In this document: piece after piece, positions 10,689 through 19,660 of the stretch
How the letters are laid out: each line of letters opens with the position of its first letter
Position numbering within the stretch: the stretch's first letter is position 1
Source: Roseateles oligotrophus
GTDB taxonomy: Bacteria; Pseudomonadota; Gammaproteobacteria; Burkholderiales; Burkholderiaceae_C
DNA length: 64,000 bases
Assembly: GCF_025717515.1 (NCBI RefSeq)
Contig: NZ_JAJIRN010000002.1
Coordinates: forward strand, 1-64,000
Direction of reading: 5' to 3'
Notes under the pieces: generated by a model
What the model saw: the letters and a program-made list of their open reading frames with translations, nothing else
The model's database searches: none
Told to the model about the DNA's origin: nothing
Translations under genes and position numbers: made by a program

Positions 10689-11307
10689 AAGACTGAGCCT
10701 CGCCGTCCAGTTGGCCGACCACGCCGTCGGCAATTGACAGCTTGCCCTCGACAAACCAGCGCACCGCCTGCGGATACATGCGGTGCTCCAGTTTGAGCAC
10801 CCGCGCCGACAGGCTGGCCTCGTCATCCCCGGCGAACACCGGCACCACCGCCTGCGCGACGATGGCGCCATGGTCAAGCTCGGCGGTGACGAAATGCACC
10901 GTCGCGCCGACAAACTTGCAACCCATTTCGAGCGCTCGCGCATGCGTATGCAGGCCCGTGAAGGCCGGCAACAAGGACGGGTGAATGTTCAGCATGCGCT
11001 CAGCGTAATGCGCGGTGAAGGCAGGCGTCAGGATGCGCATAAAGCCGGCCAGCACCAGCAGATCGGGCGCGTAGCCGTCTATCACTCGTTGCAACTCGGC
11101 ATCAAACTCCTCGCGGCTGGCAAAGCCCTTGTGGTCGACCACGGCGGTCGCAATACCGTGCTGGGCGGCGAACGCCAAGCCCGCCGCGCCGGGCCGATTG
11201 CTGATCACGGCGGCAATCCGTGCGGGCCAGGTCTCACTCGCGCAGGCACGCACAATCGCCTCCATATTGGAGCCGCGCCCGGAGATCAGAATTACGATGC
11301 TTTTCAT
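10681..11307 (-). CDS. purN: Phosphoribosylglycinamide formyltransferase PurN
   Basis: Third step of purine synthesis, transferring formyl from 10-formyl-THF to GAR. The N-terminal MKSIVILISGRGSNMEAIV carries the phosphate-binding GRGSN. The catalytic triad is seen as Asn in MLNIHPSLLPAF, His in the same motif, and Asp in VTAELDHGAIVAQ. Length 208 is normal. The gene is single and convergent with the DUF1653 gene. Confidence 0.95.
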   Translation of the reverse strand: MKSIVILISGRGSNMEAIVRACASETWPARIAAVISNRPGAAGLAFAAQHGIATAVVDHKGFASREEFDAELQRVIDGYAPDLLVLAGFMRILTPAFTAHYAERMLNIHPSLLPAFTGLHTHARALEMGCKFVGATVHFVTAELDHGAIVAQAVVPVFAGDDEASLSARVLKLEHRMYPQAVRWFVEGKLSIADGVVGQLDGEAQSFS

Positions 11308-11379
11308 GGGTCGCTAGTCTAGCTGCCTACAATGCCCAACCTCCTTCAGCGCAGCCTTTGGCGCAACAAACGCCCCGAC

Positions 11380-12432
11380 ATGAGTACCGCCACAAGTACC
11401 GCCACAAGTACCGATCAGCCCCAAGAATTTTTGCCCCGCCAGCGCGTGCTGTCGGGCATGCGCCCCACCGGCGCCCTGCATCTCGGTCACTACCATGGGG
11501 CGCTGAAAAACTGGGTGCGCCTGCAATCGAGCTACGACTGCTTCTTCTTCGTTGCCGATTGGCATGCGCTGACGACGCAGTACCAGGACAGCAGCAATCG
11601 CAACAGCATCGAGCGCAATGTCTATGACATGGTGGTCGATTGGCTGGCCGCCGGCATCGACCCCGAGCAGGCCACGCTCTTCATCCAGAGCCGCATGCCC
11701 GAGCATGCCGAGTTGTTCACGCTGCTGGCGATGAGCACACCGTCCAGCTGGCTGGAGCGCATCCCCAGCTACAAGGATCAGGTCGACAAGAACCGCGAGC
11801 TGGCGACCTACGGCTTCCTGGGCTATCCGCTGCTGCAAGCGGCCGACATCTTGATCTACAAGGCCGCTTTTGTGCCGGTGGGCGAGGATCAGACGGCCCA
11901 TGTCGAGGTCACGCGCGAGGTGGCCCGTCGCTTCAACCGCATCTACAGCCCCGACAAGGCGATCCTGCCCGAGCCCTTGGAGCTGCTCACCGACAAGCCC
12001 CGCCTGAGCGGCCTGGATGGGCAAAAGATGAGCAAGAGCTATGGCAACGCGATCGCGATGCGTGACGCCCCCGAGGTGGTCGAGCAAAAGATCCGCACCA
12101 TGCCGACCGACCCGCAGCGGGTGCGCCGAGGCGATGCCGGCGAGCCCTCGCGCTGCCCGGTCTGGCCGCTGCACCAGGTCTACTCGACACCCGATCTGCT
12201 GGAATGGGCCGGCCAAGGCTGCCGCTCCGCCGGCATCGGATGCCTGGACTGCAAGCAACCCTTGATCGAGGCGATTCAAAAAGAGCAGGCCCCCTGGCGC
12301 GAGCGCGCCAATGAATACCTTGCCAACCCCAAGCAGGTGCAATGGATTGTCGAGGTCGGCACCGAGCGCGCGCGCGCGGTGGCGCGCAAGACCTTGCGCG
12401 AAGTACGCGCCGCCATCGGCTTGACCTACTGA
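11380..12432 (+). CDS. trpS: Tryptophanyl-tRNA synthetase
   Basis: Class I aminoacyl-tRNA synthetase that charges tRNA-Trp. The HIGH-type motif is LHLGHYHGAL and the KMSKS loop is exact in DGQKMSKSYGN. The N-terminal motif is SGMRPTGALHLGH. Two ATGs compete: 11332, which overlaps a TACAAT promoter-like hexamer (11328-11333), and 11380. I prefer 11380; neither has a good ribosome site. Just after it a 12-base repeat (AGTACCGCCACA, twice plus part) encodes a Ser-Thr-Ala run. The DUF3717/DUF1289 gene follows 112 bases later. Confidence 0.95.
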   Translation: MSTATSTATSTDQPQEFLPRQRVLSGMRPTGALHLGHYHGALKNWVRLQSSYDCFFFVADWHALTTQYQDSSNRNSIERNVYDMVVDWLAAGIDPEQATLFIQSRMPEHAELFTLLAMSTPSSWLERIPSYKDQVDKNRELATYGFLGYPLLQAADILIYKAAFVPVGEDQTAHVEVTREVARRFNRIYSPDKAILPEPLELLTDKPRLSGLDGQKMSKSYGNAIAMRDAPEVVEQKIRTMPTDPQRVRRGDAGEPSRCPVWPLHQVYSTPDLLEWAGQGCRSAGIGCLDCKQPLIEAIQKEQAPWRERANEYLANPKQVQWIVEVGTERARAVARKTLREVRAAIGLTY

Positions 12433-12544
12433 TGAGAGCCGCTGCCATTCCGCGCCGACGGGCCGAGCGCCGGGCGCCCCCAAGCCGGACCGCCATCCCC
12501 TCGGGGAATAGTGCGGCGTACCCGCCGACCGAGGGGTAGACATT

Positions 12545-13003
12545 TTGGCCGCCATCCACATCACCGATATCGAAGCGGCCATCAACTGGTGGCGCGAGCG
12601 CGCGCCCTCGCCGGATGGGCTGAAGGCCTGCACCGAGGTGCGGGCCTTGGCCGAGGTCTATGGTCTCTTGGTCTATTACCGCGAGACCGAATGCGCCGAA
12701 GACGGCATGCCGGCCGAGGCCAAGTCCGCTTGGCTAACTTGGTATGACAGCACACCCGATGCCCCGTGCATCGCGATCTGCTCGACCAGCCAGGGCGATG
12801 CGCTGTGCAAGGGCTGCGGCCGCACCTTTGACGAGGTTCAGCATTGGCCCGCGATGACGCCGGCCGAAAAACGCGTCACCTGGCGACGCATCTCGATCGA
12901 AGCCACGGCCTGGCGCTTCAACCGCTATGCCGAGCGGGCGCGCGAGTTCAAGGGCCTGGATCACCCCCAATTGCCGAACGAAGAGCGCGGGGGCAATTCT
13001 TGA
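12545..13003 (+). CDS. DUF3717 / DUF1289 fusion protein
   Basis: A 152-residue protein starting at TTG (12545), with GAGGGG nine bases upstream. Residues 1-70 match DUF3717 (IHITDIEAAINWWRERAPS), a family largely confined to Burkholderiales. Residues 75-120 match DUF1289, with cysteines in PCIAICSTSQGDALCKGCGRTF that could bind metal. No function is known for either part. It lies just downstream of trpS and ends 32 bases before the convergent histidine kinase. Confidence 0.82.
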   Translation: MAAIHITDIEAAINWWRERAPSPDGLKACTEVRALAEVYGLLVYYRETECAEDGMPAEAKSAWLTWYDSTPDAPCIAICSTSQGDALCKGCGRTFDEVQHWPAMTPAEKRVTWRRISIEATAWRFNRYAERAREFKGLDHPQLPNEERGGNS

Positions 13004-13035
13004 CCGCATTCGACGGCCAGGGTGGCAACATCGCC

Positions 13036-14421
13036 CTAGCTGGCGGACGGAAAGCTGAGCACGAAACAACTGCCGCCGCCCTCGCGCGGCTCGCAGCGCA
13101 CGCTGGCGCCATGGGCCTGCGCGATCTGCTTGACCAAATTCAGCCCCAAGCCAACCCCGCCTGCCTGTTCGGCATGACCGGGCAAGCGAAAAAAGGCCTC
13201 AAAAATTCGCTCGCGCATCGCCTCGGGCACGCCGGGGCCTCGATCGCATACCCGTAGCTCGGCCCCGCCATCCAGGGCTTGGCTCAACTGCAACAAGACC
13301 TGCGAGCCGCCATAGCGGCGCGCATTCTCGAGCAAATTGCGCATGGCCCGGCGCAACAACCTGTCCTCCCCCTGCACGGTCAGGCTGCTCAGTCCTTCGG
13401 GCGGCTCGAAATCGGCAGCAACGCGGGCCGACTCCTCCACGGCAAGCCCCAGCAAATCCACCGACTCACGCTCAAACGCAACAGTCGACGAATCAAGTCG
13501 ACTGGCCAACAACACCTCTTCGACCAAGGCATCAAGCTCCGCGATATTGGTGTGAATTTCGCGACTCAGGCGCTCGCGCTGGGCCAAGCTGGCCGGGCCG
13601 TCACCGCTCTCATTCAGCATCGAAAAGGCCATCTTCAACCGCGCCAAGGGCGAGCGCAGCTCATGGCTGGCGTTGGCCAGCAGGGACTTTTGCGAGCGCA
13701 GCAAGGCTTCGATCTGCTCGGCCGTGCGGTTGAAACTGGCCGCCAAAACCGCGACCTCATCATGACCCTCGGCATCGACACGGTGGGCCAAATTGCCGGC
13801 GCCGAATTTTTCAACCCCGGCGCGCAAACCTTCCAGGCGCCGGGTCAGACGACGAATCACTGGGTAGGCGCCGATCGCCACGCCAACGAAAAGCAGCAGC
13901 AACAATGCCAGCAAGACTTGACCATTGGGCCGCGGGCCAAACACCGGGGACAGCCCGGAGGGTGGTTCCGGCCGCCCGCCCGCGCCCATGCCCGCCTGGC
14001 GACCGGACCCCGGCTTGTGCTGCAGCCCCGGGGGCAAACGCAGGTTCCTCATCAACTCCAGACTGCGCCCATCCTTCAGCGGCAGTCGGATGGTCGGGGT
14101 GGAGCTGTCTTCCTCAAGCCTGCGTTCGAACTGCTCGGAAGCGGCTATCCGTTCGCCACCTCTATCGTTCAGCGCCACCGGCATGCGCAGACGCAGCCCC
14201 CATTCTTCCAAGGCTGCGGCCTGCCGCTCACGCGCCGTGTCGGCCGCGGGCAAGGCCATGGACAGCAACTCGGCCATAGCGGCCATCCGCTCGTTGGCGA
14301 TCGACTCAAAGCCGCCCCGCTCGCTTTCCAGATGGCGCTGAAACAACCAGGTTGAACCAAAGGCGAAGGCCAGCAACAAGACCACCAGGGTCAGGTAAAT
14401 GCGCAGATAGAGCGATTTCAT
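13036..14421 (-). CDS. Sensor histidine kinase, CpxA/EnvZ type
   Basis: Inner-membrane sensor of 461 residues. One membrane segment at residues 5-27 (LRIYLTLVVLLLAFAFGSTW) and another near 165-185 (LLALLLLLFVGVAIGAYPV) enclose a periplasmic sensor loop of about 140 residues with Pro/Gly-rich stretches. A HAMP linker follows, then the dimerisation box ANASHELRSPLARLK with the phosphorylated His, and an ATPase domain with NLLENARRYG, DRGPGVP and GVGLGLNLVKQIA. It is transcribed after its response regulator (27 bases apart) and after a Spy-like protein gene, a layout like Cpx envelope-stress modules. Confidence 0.92.
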   Translation of the reverse strand: MKSLYLRIYLTLVVLLLAFAFGSTWLFQRHLESERGGFESIANERMAAMAELLSMALPAADTARERQAAALEEWGLRLRMPVALNDRGGERIAASEQFERRLEEDSSTPTIRLPLKDGRSLELMRNLRLPPGLQHKPGSGRQAGMGAGGRPEPPSGLSPVFGPRPNGQVLLALLLLLFVGVAIGAYPVIRRLTRRLEGLRAGVEKFGAGNLAHRVDAEGHDEVAVLAASFNRTAEQIEALLRSQKSLLANASHELRSPLARLKMAFSMLNESGDGPASLAQRERLSREIHTNIAELDALVEEVLLASRLDSSTVAFERESVDLLGLAVEESARVAADFEPPEGLSSLTVQGEDRLLRRAMRNLLENARRYGGSQVLLQLSQALDGGAELRVCDRGPGVPEAMRERIFEAFFRLPGHAEQAGGVGLGLNLVKQIAQAHGASVRCEPREGGGSCFVLSFPSAS

Positions 14422-14448
14422 TCGGCACTCAAACTTGAGCTCTTTCGC

Positions 14449-15156
14449 TTAACTTGGTTCGGCGTCCTGCTTGCGCGCGAACACATAACCGGCACCGCGC
14501 ACGGTCAACACGCGCCGCGGCGCCTTCGGATCATCCTCGATCAAGGCGCGAATGCGCGAGATATGCACATCGATCGATCGATCAAACGCATCCAGTGGAT
14601 GGCCTTTCAACGAATCCATGATCAGGTCACGTGACAACACCCGCCCCGGGCTTTGTGCCAGCACCACCAACAGGTCGAACTGATGTCCGGTGAAGTCCAG
14701 CGGCTGGCCGTCAAGGCGAGCCATGCGGGCCGCCAAATCGATCTCCAAGCGCCCAAAGCGCAAGACATCCGCATCGCCCGCTTCGGGCTCCAAACGCCGC
14801 AACAAGGCCTTGATGCGGGCCTGCAATTCACGCGGCTCGAAGGGTTTGGCCAAATAGTCGTCGGCGCCCAATTCCAGGCCCAAGATACGGTCCATCGGCT
14901 CGCCGCGCGCGGACAGCATCAGCACCGGCAAGCGGCGCGTGTGCGGGTCGGCTCGCAGCTCACGGCAAAAGTCCAGCCCATCACCATCGGGCAACATCAG
15001 ATCAAGCACCAGCAAATCAAACGGCGCGCCCGCCAAAACCTCACGCCCGGCGCCCAGCGAACCTGCCACCACCACGTCAAAGCCGGCAGCACCGAGGTAC
15101 TCGCTCAACATGCCGGTCAACCGGGCATCGTCATCGATCACCAACAGTCTATGCAT
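14449..15156 (-). CDS. OmpR-family response regulator
   Basis: DNA-binding partner of the adjacent kinase. Receiver domain residues 1-115 have the acidic pair in VIDDDARL, phosphoacceptor Asp in LLVLDLMLPDGDGL and the Lys in DDYLAKPFEPRELQ. The C-terminal winged helix has GHQFDLLVVLAQ and RSIDVHISRIRALIEDD. Three consecutive ATGs lie at 15162-15154; I take the third (15156) because it sits six bases after an AGG. The open frame begins further upstream at 15234 but adds no family sequence. Confidence 0.93.
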   Translation of the reverse strand: MHRLLVIDDDARLTGMLSEYLGAAGFDVVVAGSLGAGREVLAGAPFDLLVLDLMLPDGDGLDFCRELRADPHTRRLPVLMLSARGEPMDRILGLELGADDYLAKPFEPRELQARIKALLRRLEPEAGDADVLRFGRLEIDLAARMARLDGQPLDFTGHQFDLLVVLAQSPGRVLSRDLIMDSLKGHPLDAFDRSIDVHISRIRALIEDDPKAPRRVLTVRGAGYVFARKQDAEPS

Positions 15157-15258
15157 CATCATCCTGTTCAGCGTTCTTTGGCCCAGTTGGCGCGCGCGCA
15201 AAACTGGGTTTGGGGTCGTCAAAGGAGCAAGCATATGCGAGATATCGAGGTATCGATT

Positions 15259-15795
15259 TCAATGACCTTGAGTGGCCGAATGCTGCTGACGCTCGCTCAT
15301 GTGTTCCTGCATCCGGGCCTGCATCTTCTTCATGCGCTCGGCAAGTTTGGCGCGCTGCTCGGGCGTCAGCACGCGGGCGGCATCCACCATCGCCTGGCTC
15401 ATGCGCTTGCTGGCCTCCTCGTGCTGGGCCGACATCTGCTGACGCAAGGCCTCAATGGCTGAGGCATCGATGTTGGCGGCGGTCAACAGGCTCATGCTCT
15501 GCTCATGCAGGTTGCGTCCGCCGGCCCGCTGCGATTTCAAGTCTTGCCTGGCGGCCGCCATAATCTGCTTGATTTGAGCGCGCTGTGTGTCACTGGCATC
15601 GACCATGTCCAGCATATGTTCCATGCGGCCGGCCATCATCATCTCGGACCCACCGTGTGGGCCCATTTCCGCGCGGCCACCCATAGCGCCCATCGCTTGT
15701 GCGTTCATCGCGCTCAGGCCGCCCACAGCCAGCGCCGAGGCTAGGGCCACAGCCTTGCCCAAATGGAACAGCCTGCTTGTGTTGATGACAGTCAT
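15259..15795 (-). CDS. Spy/CpxP-type periplasmic stress protein (LTXXQ motif)
   Basis: A 178-residue secreted protein with signal peptide (SRLFHLGKAVALASALAVGG, cleavage around NAQA), then a Met- and Gly-rich stretch and a helical core. The family LTXXQ motif is present as LTPEQRAKLAERMKK, and a second copy-like segment is DTQRAQIKQIMAAARQ. Spy/CpxP relatives act as periplasmic chaperones and feed back on Cpx-type kinases. It lies about 100 bases upstream of the regulator gene on the same strand, so the three genes probably form one stress module. The Met-rich start could also bind metal; that is inference. Confidence 0.85.
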   Translation of the reverse strand: MTVINTSRLFHLGKAVALASALAVGGLSAMNAQAMGAMGGRAEMGPHGGSEMMMAGRMEHMLDMVDASDTQRAQIKQIMAAARQDLKSQRAGGRNLHEQSMSLLTAANIDASAIEALRQQMSAQHEEASKRMSQAMVDAARVLTPEQRAKLAERMKKMQARMQEHMSERQQHSATQGH

Positions 15796-15897
15796 TTCAG
15801 TACTCCGGAAGTGAAGAAAAGAGGAGAAGTGAAGTCATCTTCAATTGCGCACGTAAGCGTGCTATGCACAAGCGGTAAAGTTCTGTGAAGGAATCGA

Positions 15898-15920
15898 AAA
15901 AGGGGCCAGCGGCCCCTTTC
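15898..15920. terminator. Terminator between ettA and the Spy-like gene
   Basis: Perfect arms AAAGGGGCC and GGCCCCTTT with a 3-base loop; on the minus strand a T run follows. It lies about 40 bases after the ettA stop. Confidence 0.8.
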
Positions 15921-15960
15921 ATTTACTTCGTCTGCAGCGGTCCACCCGACCGCTAGCGCA

Positions 15961-17625
15961 TTACTTGATCGGCTTGAAGCGCATGCGCTTGGGCCGTGCG
16001 CCCTCTTCACCCAGACGCTTCTTCTTGTCAGCTTCGTACTCATGGAAGTTGCCGTCAAAGAAGAACCACTGCGAGTTGCCTTCGCAAGCCAGGATATGGG
16101 TGCAGATGCGGTCCAGGAACCATCGATCGTGCGAGATCACCATCGCCGAGCCGGCAAACTCCAGCAGCGCTTCTTCCAGCGCGCGCAGGGTTTCGACGTC
16201 CAGGTCGTTCGACGGTTCGTCCAGCATCAAGACGTTGCCGCCTTGTGCCAGCGTCTTGGCCAAATGCAGACGGCCTCGCTCACCACCGGACAGGCTGCCG
16301 ACCAGCTTTTGCTGGTCATTGCCCTTGAAGTTGAAGCGGCCCAGATAGGCGCGGCTGGGCATCACGAACTTGCCAACGGTGATGTTGTCCAAGCCACCCG
16401 ACACGTCTTGCCAGACGGTCTTCTCGGCGTCCAGGCTCTCGCGGCTCTGGTCGACAAAAGCCATGCGCGCGGTCTTGCCGATCTTGACCGTGCCACTGTC
16501 CGGCGTCTCGGTGCCCTGCAACATGCGGAACAGCGTCGATTTACCGGCGCCGTTCGGGCCAATGATGCCGACGATCGCGCCGGCCGGCACCTTGAAGCTC
16601 AAGTTGTCGATCAGCACGCGGTCGCCGAAGCTCTTTGACACGCCTTCGAACTCGATCACCTCATTGCCCAGGCGCTCGGCCACGGGAATGAAAATCTCAT
16701 TCGTCACATTGCGCTGCTGGTACTCGACGTCGCTCAGCTCCTCGAAACGGGCCAGACGCGCCTTGCTCTTGGCCTGACGGCCCTTGGCATTGGAGCGCAC
16801 CCATTTCAGCTCTTCCTTCATCGCCTTCATGCGGGCGTCTTCGGACTTCTGCTCGCCTTCCAAGCGCTTTTCCTTCTGGTCCAGCCAGTCGGAATAATTG
16901 CCCTTCCAAGGGATGCCATGGCCACGGTCCAGTTCCAAGATCCACTCGGCCGCGTTGTCCAGGAAGTAGCGATCGTGGGTAATCGCGACCACGGTGCCGG
17001 GGAAGCGCTGCAGGAACTGCTCCAGCCACTCGACCGATTCGGCGTCCAAGTGGTTGGTCGGCTCGTCGAGCAGCAACATGTCGGGCTTGCTCAGCAGCAG
17101 GCGGCACAGCGCGACGCGGCGCTTCTCACCACCGGACAGCACGCCAATCACGGCTTCCCAGGGCGGCAGGTTCAGCGCGTCGGCGGCCAACTCCAGCTGC
17201 AGGTCGGTGTTTTCGGAGCCTGCCGCGGCGATGATGGACTCCAGCTCGCCCTGCTCGGCGGCCAATGCGTCAAAGTCGGCATCTTCTTCGGCATAAGCCG
17301 CATAGACCTCGTCGAGGCGCTTCTTGGCGGCCAAGACACCGCCGATGCCTTCTTCGACCGCTTCTCGCACGGTCTGAGTTTCGTTCAGGCGCGGCTCCTG
17401 CTCCAGGTAGCCGATCTTGATGCCGGGCATCGCGATCGCTTCGCCGTCGTACTCTTTATCCACCCCGGCCATGATCTTCAGGATGGTCGACTTGCCCGAG
17501 CCGTTCACGCCCAACACGCCGATCTTGGCACCGGGGAAGAAGGAGAGCGAGATGTCCTTGAGGATGTGGCGTTTTGGGGGAACCGTCTTGTTGACGCGGT
17601 TCATGGAAAAGACGTATTGCGCCAT
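15961..17625 (-). CDS. ettA: Energy-dependent translational throttle protein EttA
   Basis: ABC-F ATPase that binds the ribosomal E site and gates the first peptide bond according to the ATP/ADP ratio. Two ATPase domains are visible, with Walker A GVNGSGKSTILK and GPNGAGKSTLFR, signatures LSGGEKRRVALCRLL and LSGGERGRLHLAK, and Walker B LLLDEPTNHLD and LMLDEPSNDLD, separated by an arm/linker region rich in Lys and Arg. The protein is 554 residues from MAQYVFSMNRV at 17625, normal for EttA; the open frame extends back to 17694. It is divergent from rhlE. Confidence 0.95.
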   Translation of the reverse strand: MAQYVFSMNRVNKTVPPKRHILKDISLSFFPGAKIGVLGVNGSGKSTILKIMAGVDKEYDGEAIAMPGIKIGYLEQEPRLNETQTVREAVEEGIGGVLAAKKRLDEVYAAYAEEDADFDALAAEQGELESIIAAAGSENTDLQLELAADALNLPPWEAVIGVLSGGEKRRVALCRLLLSKPDMLLLDEPTNHLDAESVEWLEQFLQRFPGTVVAITHDRYFLDNAAEWILELDRGHGIPWKGNYSDWLDQKEKRLEGEQKSEDARMKAMKEELKWVRSNAKGRQAKSKARLARFEELSDVEYQQRNVTNEIFIPVAERLGNEVIEFEGVSKSFGDRVLIDNLSFKVPAGAIVGIIGPNGAGKSTLFRMLQGTETPDSGTVKIGKTARMAFVDQSRESLDAEKTVWQDVSGGLDNITVGKFVMPSRAYLGRFNFKGNDQQKLVGSLSGGERGRLHLAKTLAQGGNVLMLDEPSNDLDVETLRALEEALLEFAGSAMVISHDRWFLDRICTHILACEGNSQWFFFDGNFHEYEADKKKRLGEEGARPKRMRFKPIK

Positions 17626-17819
17626 AGCGGGGAGTTCCTGTCCTGGAGTTTTGTTGAATTGCTCGTGCGGCGCGCCGAAAAGCCGCTGGCGCACGCGAAG
17701 CGCTCGATTGTCGCAGCTTCGCGCCCAGAGCCTCGGATGAGGGCGTCACAAGTTCACGCTCAGCGTTGCCCTGGAGCCCGAATTGGCCCGTTTGATGCGG
17801 GCTTTCCCTGAGGGCCAGC

Positions 17820-17969
17820 TATACTGCAGCCCAACGCCGCGGCTACCAGTCTTCCGCGGCGTTTTCTTTTTTGACATCAAGTGCGCCTCCTATCGCAGGC
17901 TCGAAGACTGGCGTTGCATATCCTGCAGCGCGGCCCAGCAACCGAAGATGCGCGCTCACCAAAAAATCA
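17820..17969 (+). promoter_or_regulatory. rhlE leader with promoter-proximal hairpin and complementary downstream segment
   Basis: A TATACT hexamer (17820-17825) would start transcription near 17832, at the foot of the hairpin at 17833-17863. The hairpin loop and first stem base read CCAGTCTTC (17846-17854), the exact complement of GAAGACTGG (17903-17911) further down the leader. The rhlE ATG at 17970 has no clear Shine-Dalgarno, only an A-rich stretch. The structures are seen in the sequence; a regulatory role is inference. Confidence 0.5.
17833..17872 (+). terminator. Strong terminator-like hairpin upstream of rhlE
   Basis: Perfect 10-bp arms AACGCCGCGG and CCGCGGCGTT, 11-base loop, followed by TTCTTTTTT on the plus strand only. 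No plus-strand gene lies upstream back past ettA, which is divergent, so it is not an ordinary gene-end terminator. It may be an attenuator or the end of a very short RNA. Confidence 0.8.
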
Positions 17970-19439
17970 ATGAGCTTTGAATCTCTGGGCCTTGCCCTGC
18001 CTTTGCTGAAGGCCATCGCCGACGCCGGCTACACCACCCCTACTCCCATCCAAGCCCAGGCCATTCCGGCCGTCATGCAAGGCGGCGACCTGCTCGCAGG
18101 CGCCCAGACCGGCACCGGCAAAACCGCAGGCTTCACCCTGCCCTTGTTGCACCGTTTGAGCGTCGGCGAACCCGTCACCAACAAGCGCGGCAAGCCCGCC
18201 ATTCGTGCGCTCGTCTTGACCCCTACCCGCGAACTCGCGGCCCAGGTCGAGGAAAGCGTCAAGACCTACGGCAAGTACCTGCCGCTGAAGAGCATGGTCA
18301 TGTTCGGCGGTGTCGGCATGCAGCCGCAGATCAACCGTCTGCGTGACGGCGTCGACATTCTCGTCGCCACGCCCGGCCGCCTGCTCGACCATGCGCAGCA
18401 AGGCACGCTGGACCTGAGTCAGGTGCAAATCCTGGTGCTGGACGAAGCCGACCGCATGTTGGATATGGGCTTTGTGCACGACATCAAGAAGGTTTTGGCG
18501 CTGCTGCCGGCCAAGAAGCAGTCGCTGTTGTTCAGCGCCACCTTCAGTGACGACATCAAGAACCTGGCCGACCGCCTGCTGAATGCCCCCGCGCTGATCG
18601 AAGTGGCGCGCCGCAACCAGACCAATGAGTCGATTGCGCAAAAGGTTCACCCGGTTGGCCGCGAGCGCAAGAAGGAATTGCTGGCCCACCTGATCAAGAC
18701 CGGCAACTGGCACCAGGTGCTGGTGTTCACCCGCATGAAGCATGGCGCCAACCGCCTGACCGACTACCTGAACGACCAAGGCATCAGCGCCATGGCCATC
18801 CACGGCAACAAGAGCCAGGGTGCGCGCACCAAGGCGCTGGCCGAGTTCAAGACCGGCGACCTGCAAGTGCTGGTGGCGACCGACATCGCCGCGCGCGGCA
18901 TCGACATCGATCAACTGCCCCATGTCGTCAACTTCGAGTTGCCGAATGTGTCGGAAGACTATGTGCACCGCATCGGCCGCACCGGCCGTGCCGGCGCTTT
19001 GGGCGAAGCGGTGTCGCTGGTTTGCGTGGACGAAAACGGCTTCCTGCGCGAGATCGAAAAGCTGATCAAGCGCGAAATCCCGAAGGAAATCGTGCCCGGC
19101 TTTGCGCCGGATCCGAGCGAGAAGCCCGAGCCCATCGTGCTGGGCCGGATGATTCTGAACAACAACGGCAGCCGCTCCGGCGGCGGTGGACGCGGTGGTC
19201 GCCCGGGTGGTGGCGGCGGCGGTGGACGCTCATCGGCACCGCGTGGCGGGGCTGGCCATGCTCCGCACGGCTCGCGTGACGGCGGCGCACCGCGTCAGGC
19301 CGCGCCGCAGGGTCAGCGCCCTGCCGGTGGTGGTGGTGGTGGACGCCCGAACGGCGGTGGCGGTGGCCGACCTGCCGGTGGCGGTGGCGGTGGCCGAGGT
19401 GGCAACTTCGCCGGCCGCTCGACCCAGCCCAAGCGTTAA
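17970..19439 (+). CDS. rhlE: DEAD-box ATP-dependent RNA helicase RhlE
   Basis: RNA-remodelling helicase of 489 residues. Motifs in order are Q-region [13 protein letters not shown], motif [14 protein letters not shown], Ia [28 protein letters not shown], and [16 protein letters not shown] and [10 protein letters not shown]. The last 110 residues are a low-complexity Gly/Arg/Pro tail with GGGG runs, an RNA-binding RGG-like tail. I use [11 protein letters not shown] at 17970; the frame opens at 17871 within the leader. A terminator follows the gene. Confidence 0.94.
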   Translation: MSFESLGLALPLLKAIADAGYTTPTPIQAQAIPAVMQGGDLLAGAQTGTGKTAGFTLPLLHRLSVGEPVTNKRGKPAIRALVLTPTRELAAQVEESVKTYGKYLPLKSMVMFGGVGMQPQINRLRDGVDILVATPGRLLDHAQQGTLDLSQVQILVLDEADRMLDMGFVHDIKKVLALLPAKKQSLLFSATFSDDIKNLADRLLNAPALIEVARRNQTNESIAQKVHPVGRERKKELLAHLIKTGNWHQVLVFTRMKHGANRLTDYLNDQGISAMAIHGNKSQGARTKALAEFKTGDLQVLVATDIAARGIDIDQLPHVVNFELPNVSEDYVHRIGRTGRAGALGEAVSLVCVDENGFLREIEKLIKREIPKEIVPGFAPDPSEKPEPIVLGRMILNNNGSRSGGGGRGGRPGGGGGGGRSSAPRGGAGHAPHGSRDGGAPRQAAPQGQRPAGGGGGGRPNGGGGGRPAGGGGGGRGGNFAGRSTQPKR

Positions 19440-19485
19440 ACACCAAATATTTAGCGCCCTTGCTGCCTCGGCAGCAATCAAGCAA

Positions 19486-19512
19486 AAAGCCCAGCTCGAA
19501 ACAGCCGGGCTT
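19486..19512 (+). terminator. Intrinsic terminator after rhlE
   Basis: Arms AAAGCCC and GGGCTTT with inner GCT/AGC pairing, followed by TTTTTT. It lies about 45 bases after the rhlE stop. Confidence 0.85.
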
Positions 19513-19660
19513 TTTTCATTTTTAGATCAAACAAGCAAGCGTCATAACCCTCAGTCTTGACAGTATTGACACCTTGGCGCGACAGCTCGCATGAAAACAG
19601 CGGCGTGCAGCGCCTTGCCGCTCCACAATGCCGGACTTGCTGGCCTTGTGAAGACATTAG

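Noticed and set aside
17871-17899. TTGACA followed by TATCGC as a second rhlE promoter
   Set aside because: Spacing is only 14 bases and the hexamer overlaps the hairpin T run, so the match is likely chance.
19150-19430. Gly-rich repeat region at the rhlE end read as a repeat element
   Set aside because: It is the coding low-complexity RGG-like tail of the helicase, not a separate repeat.
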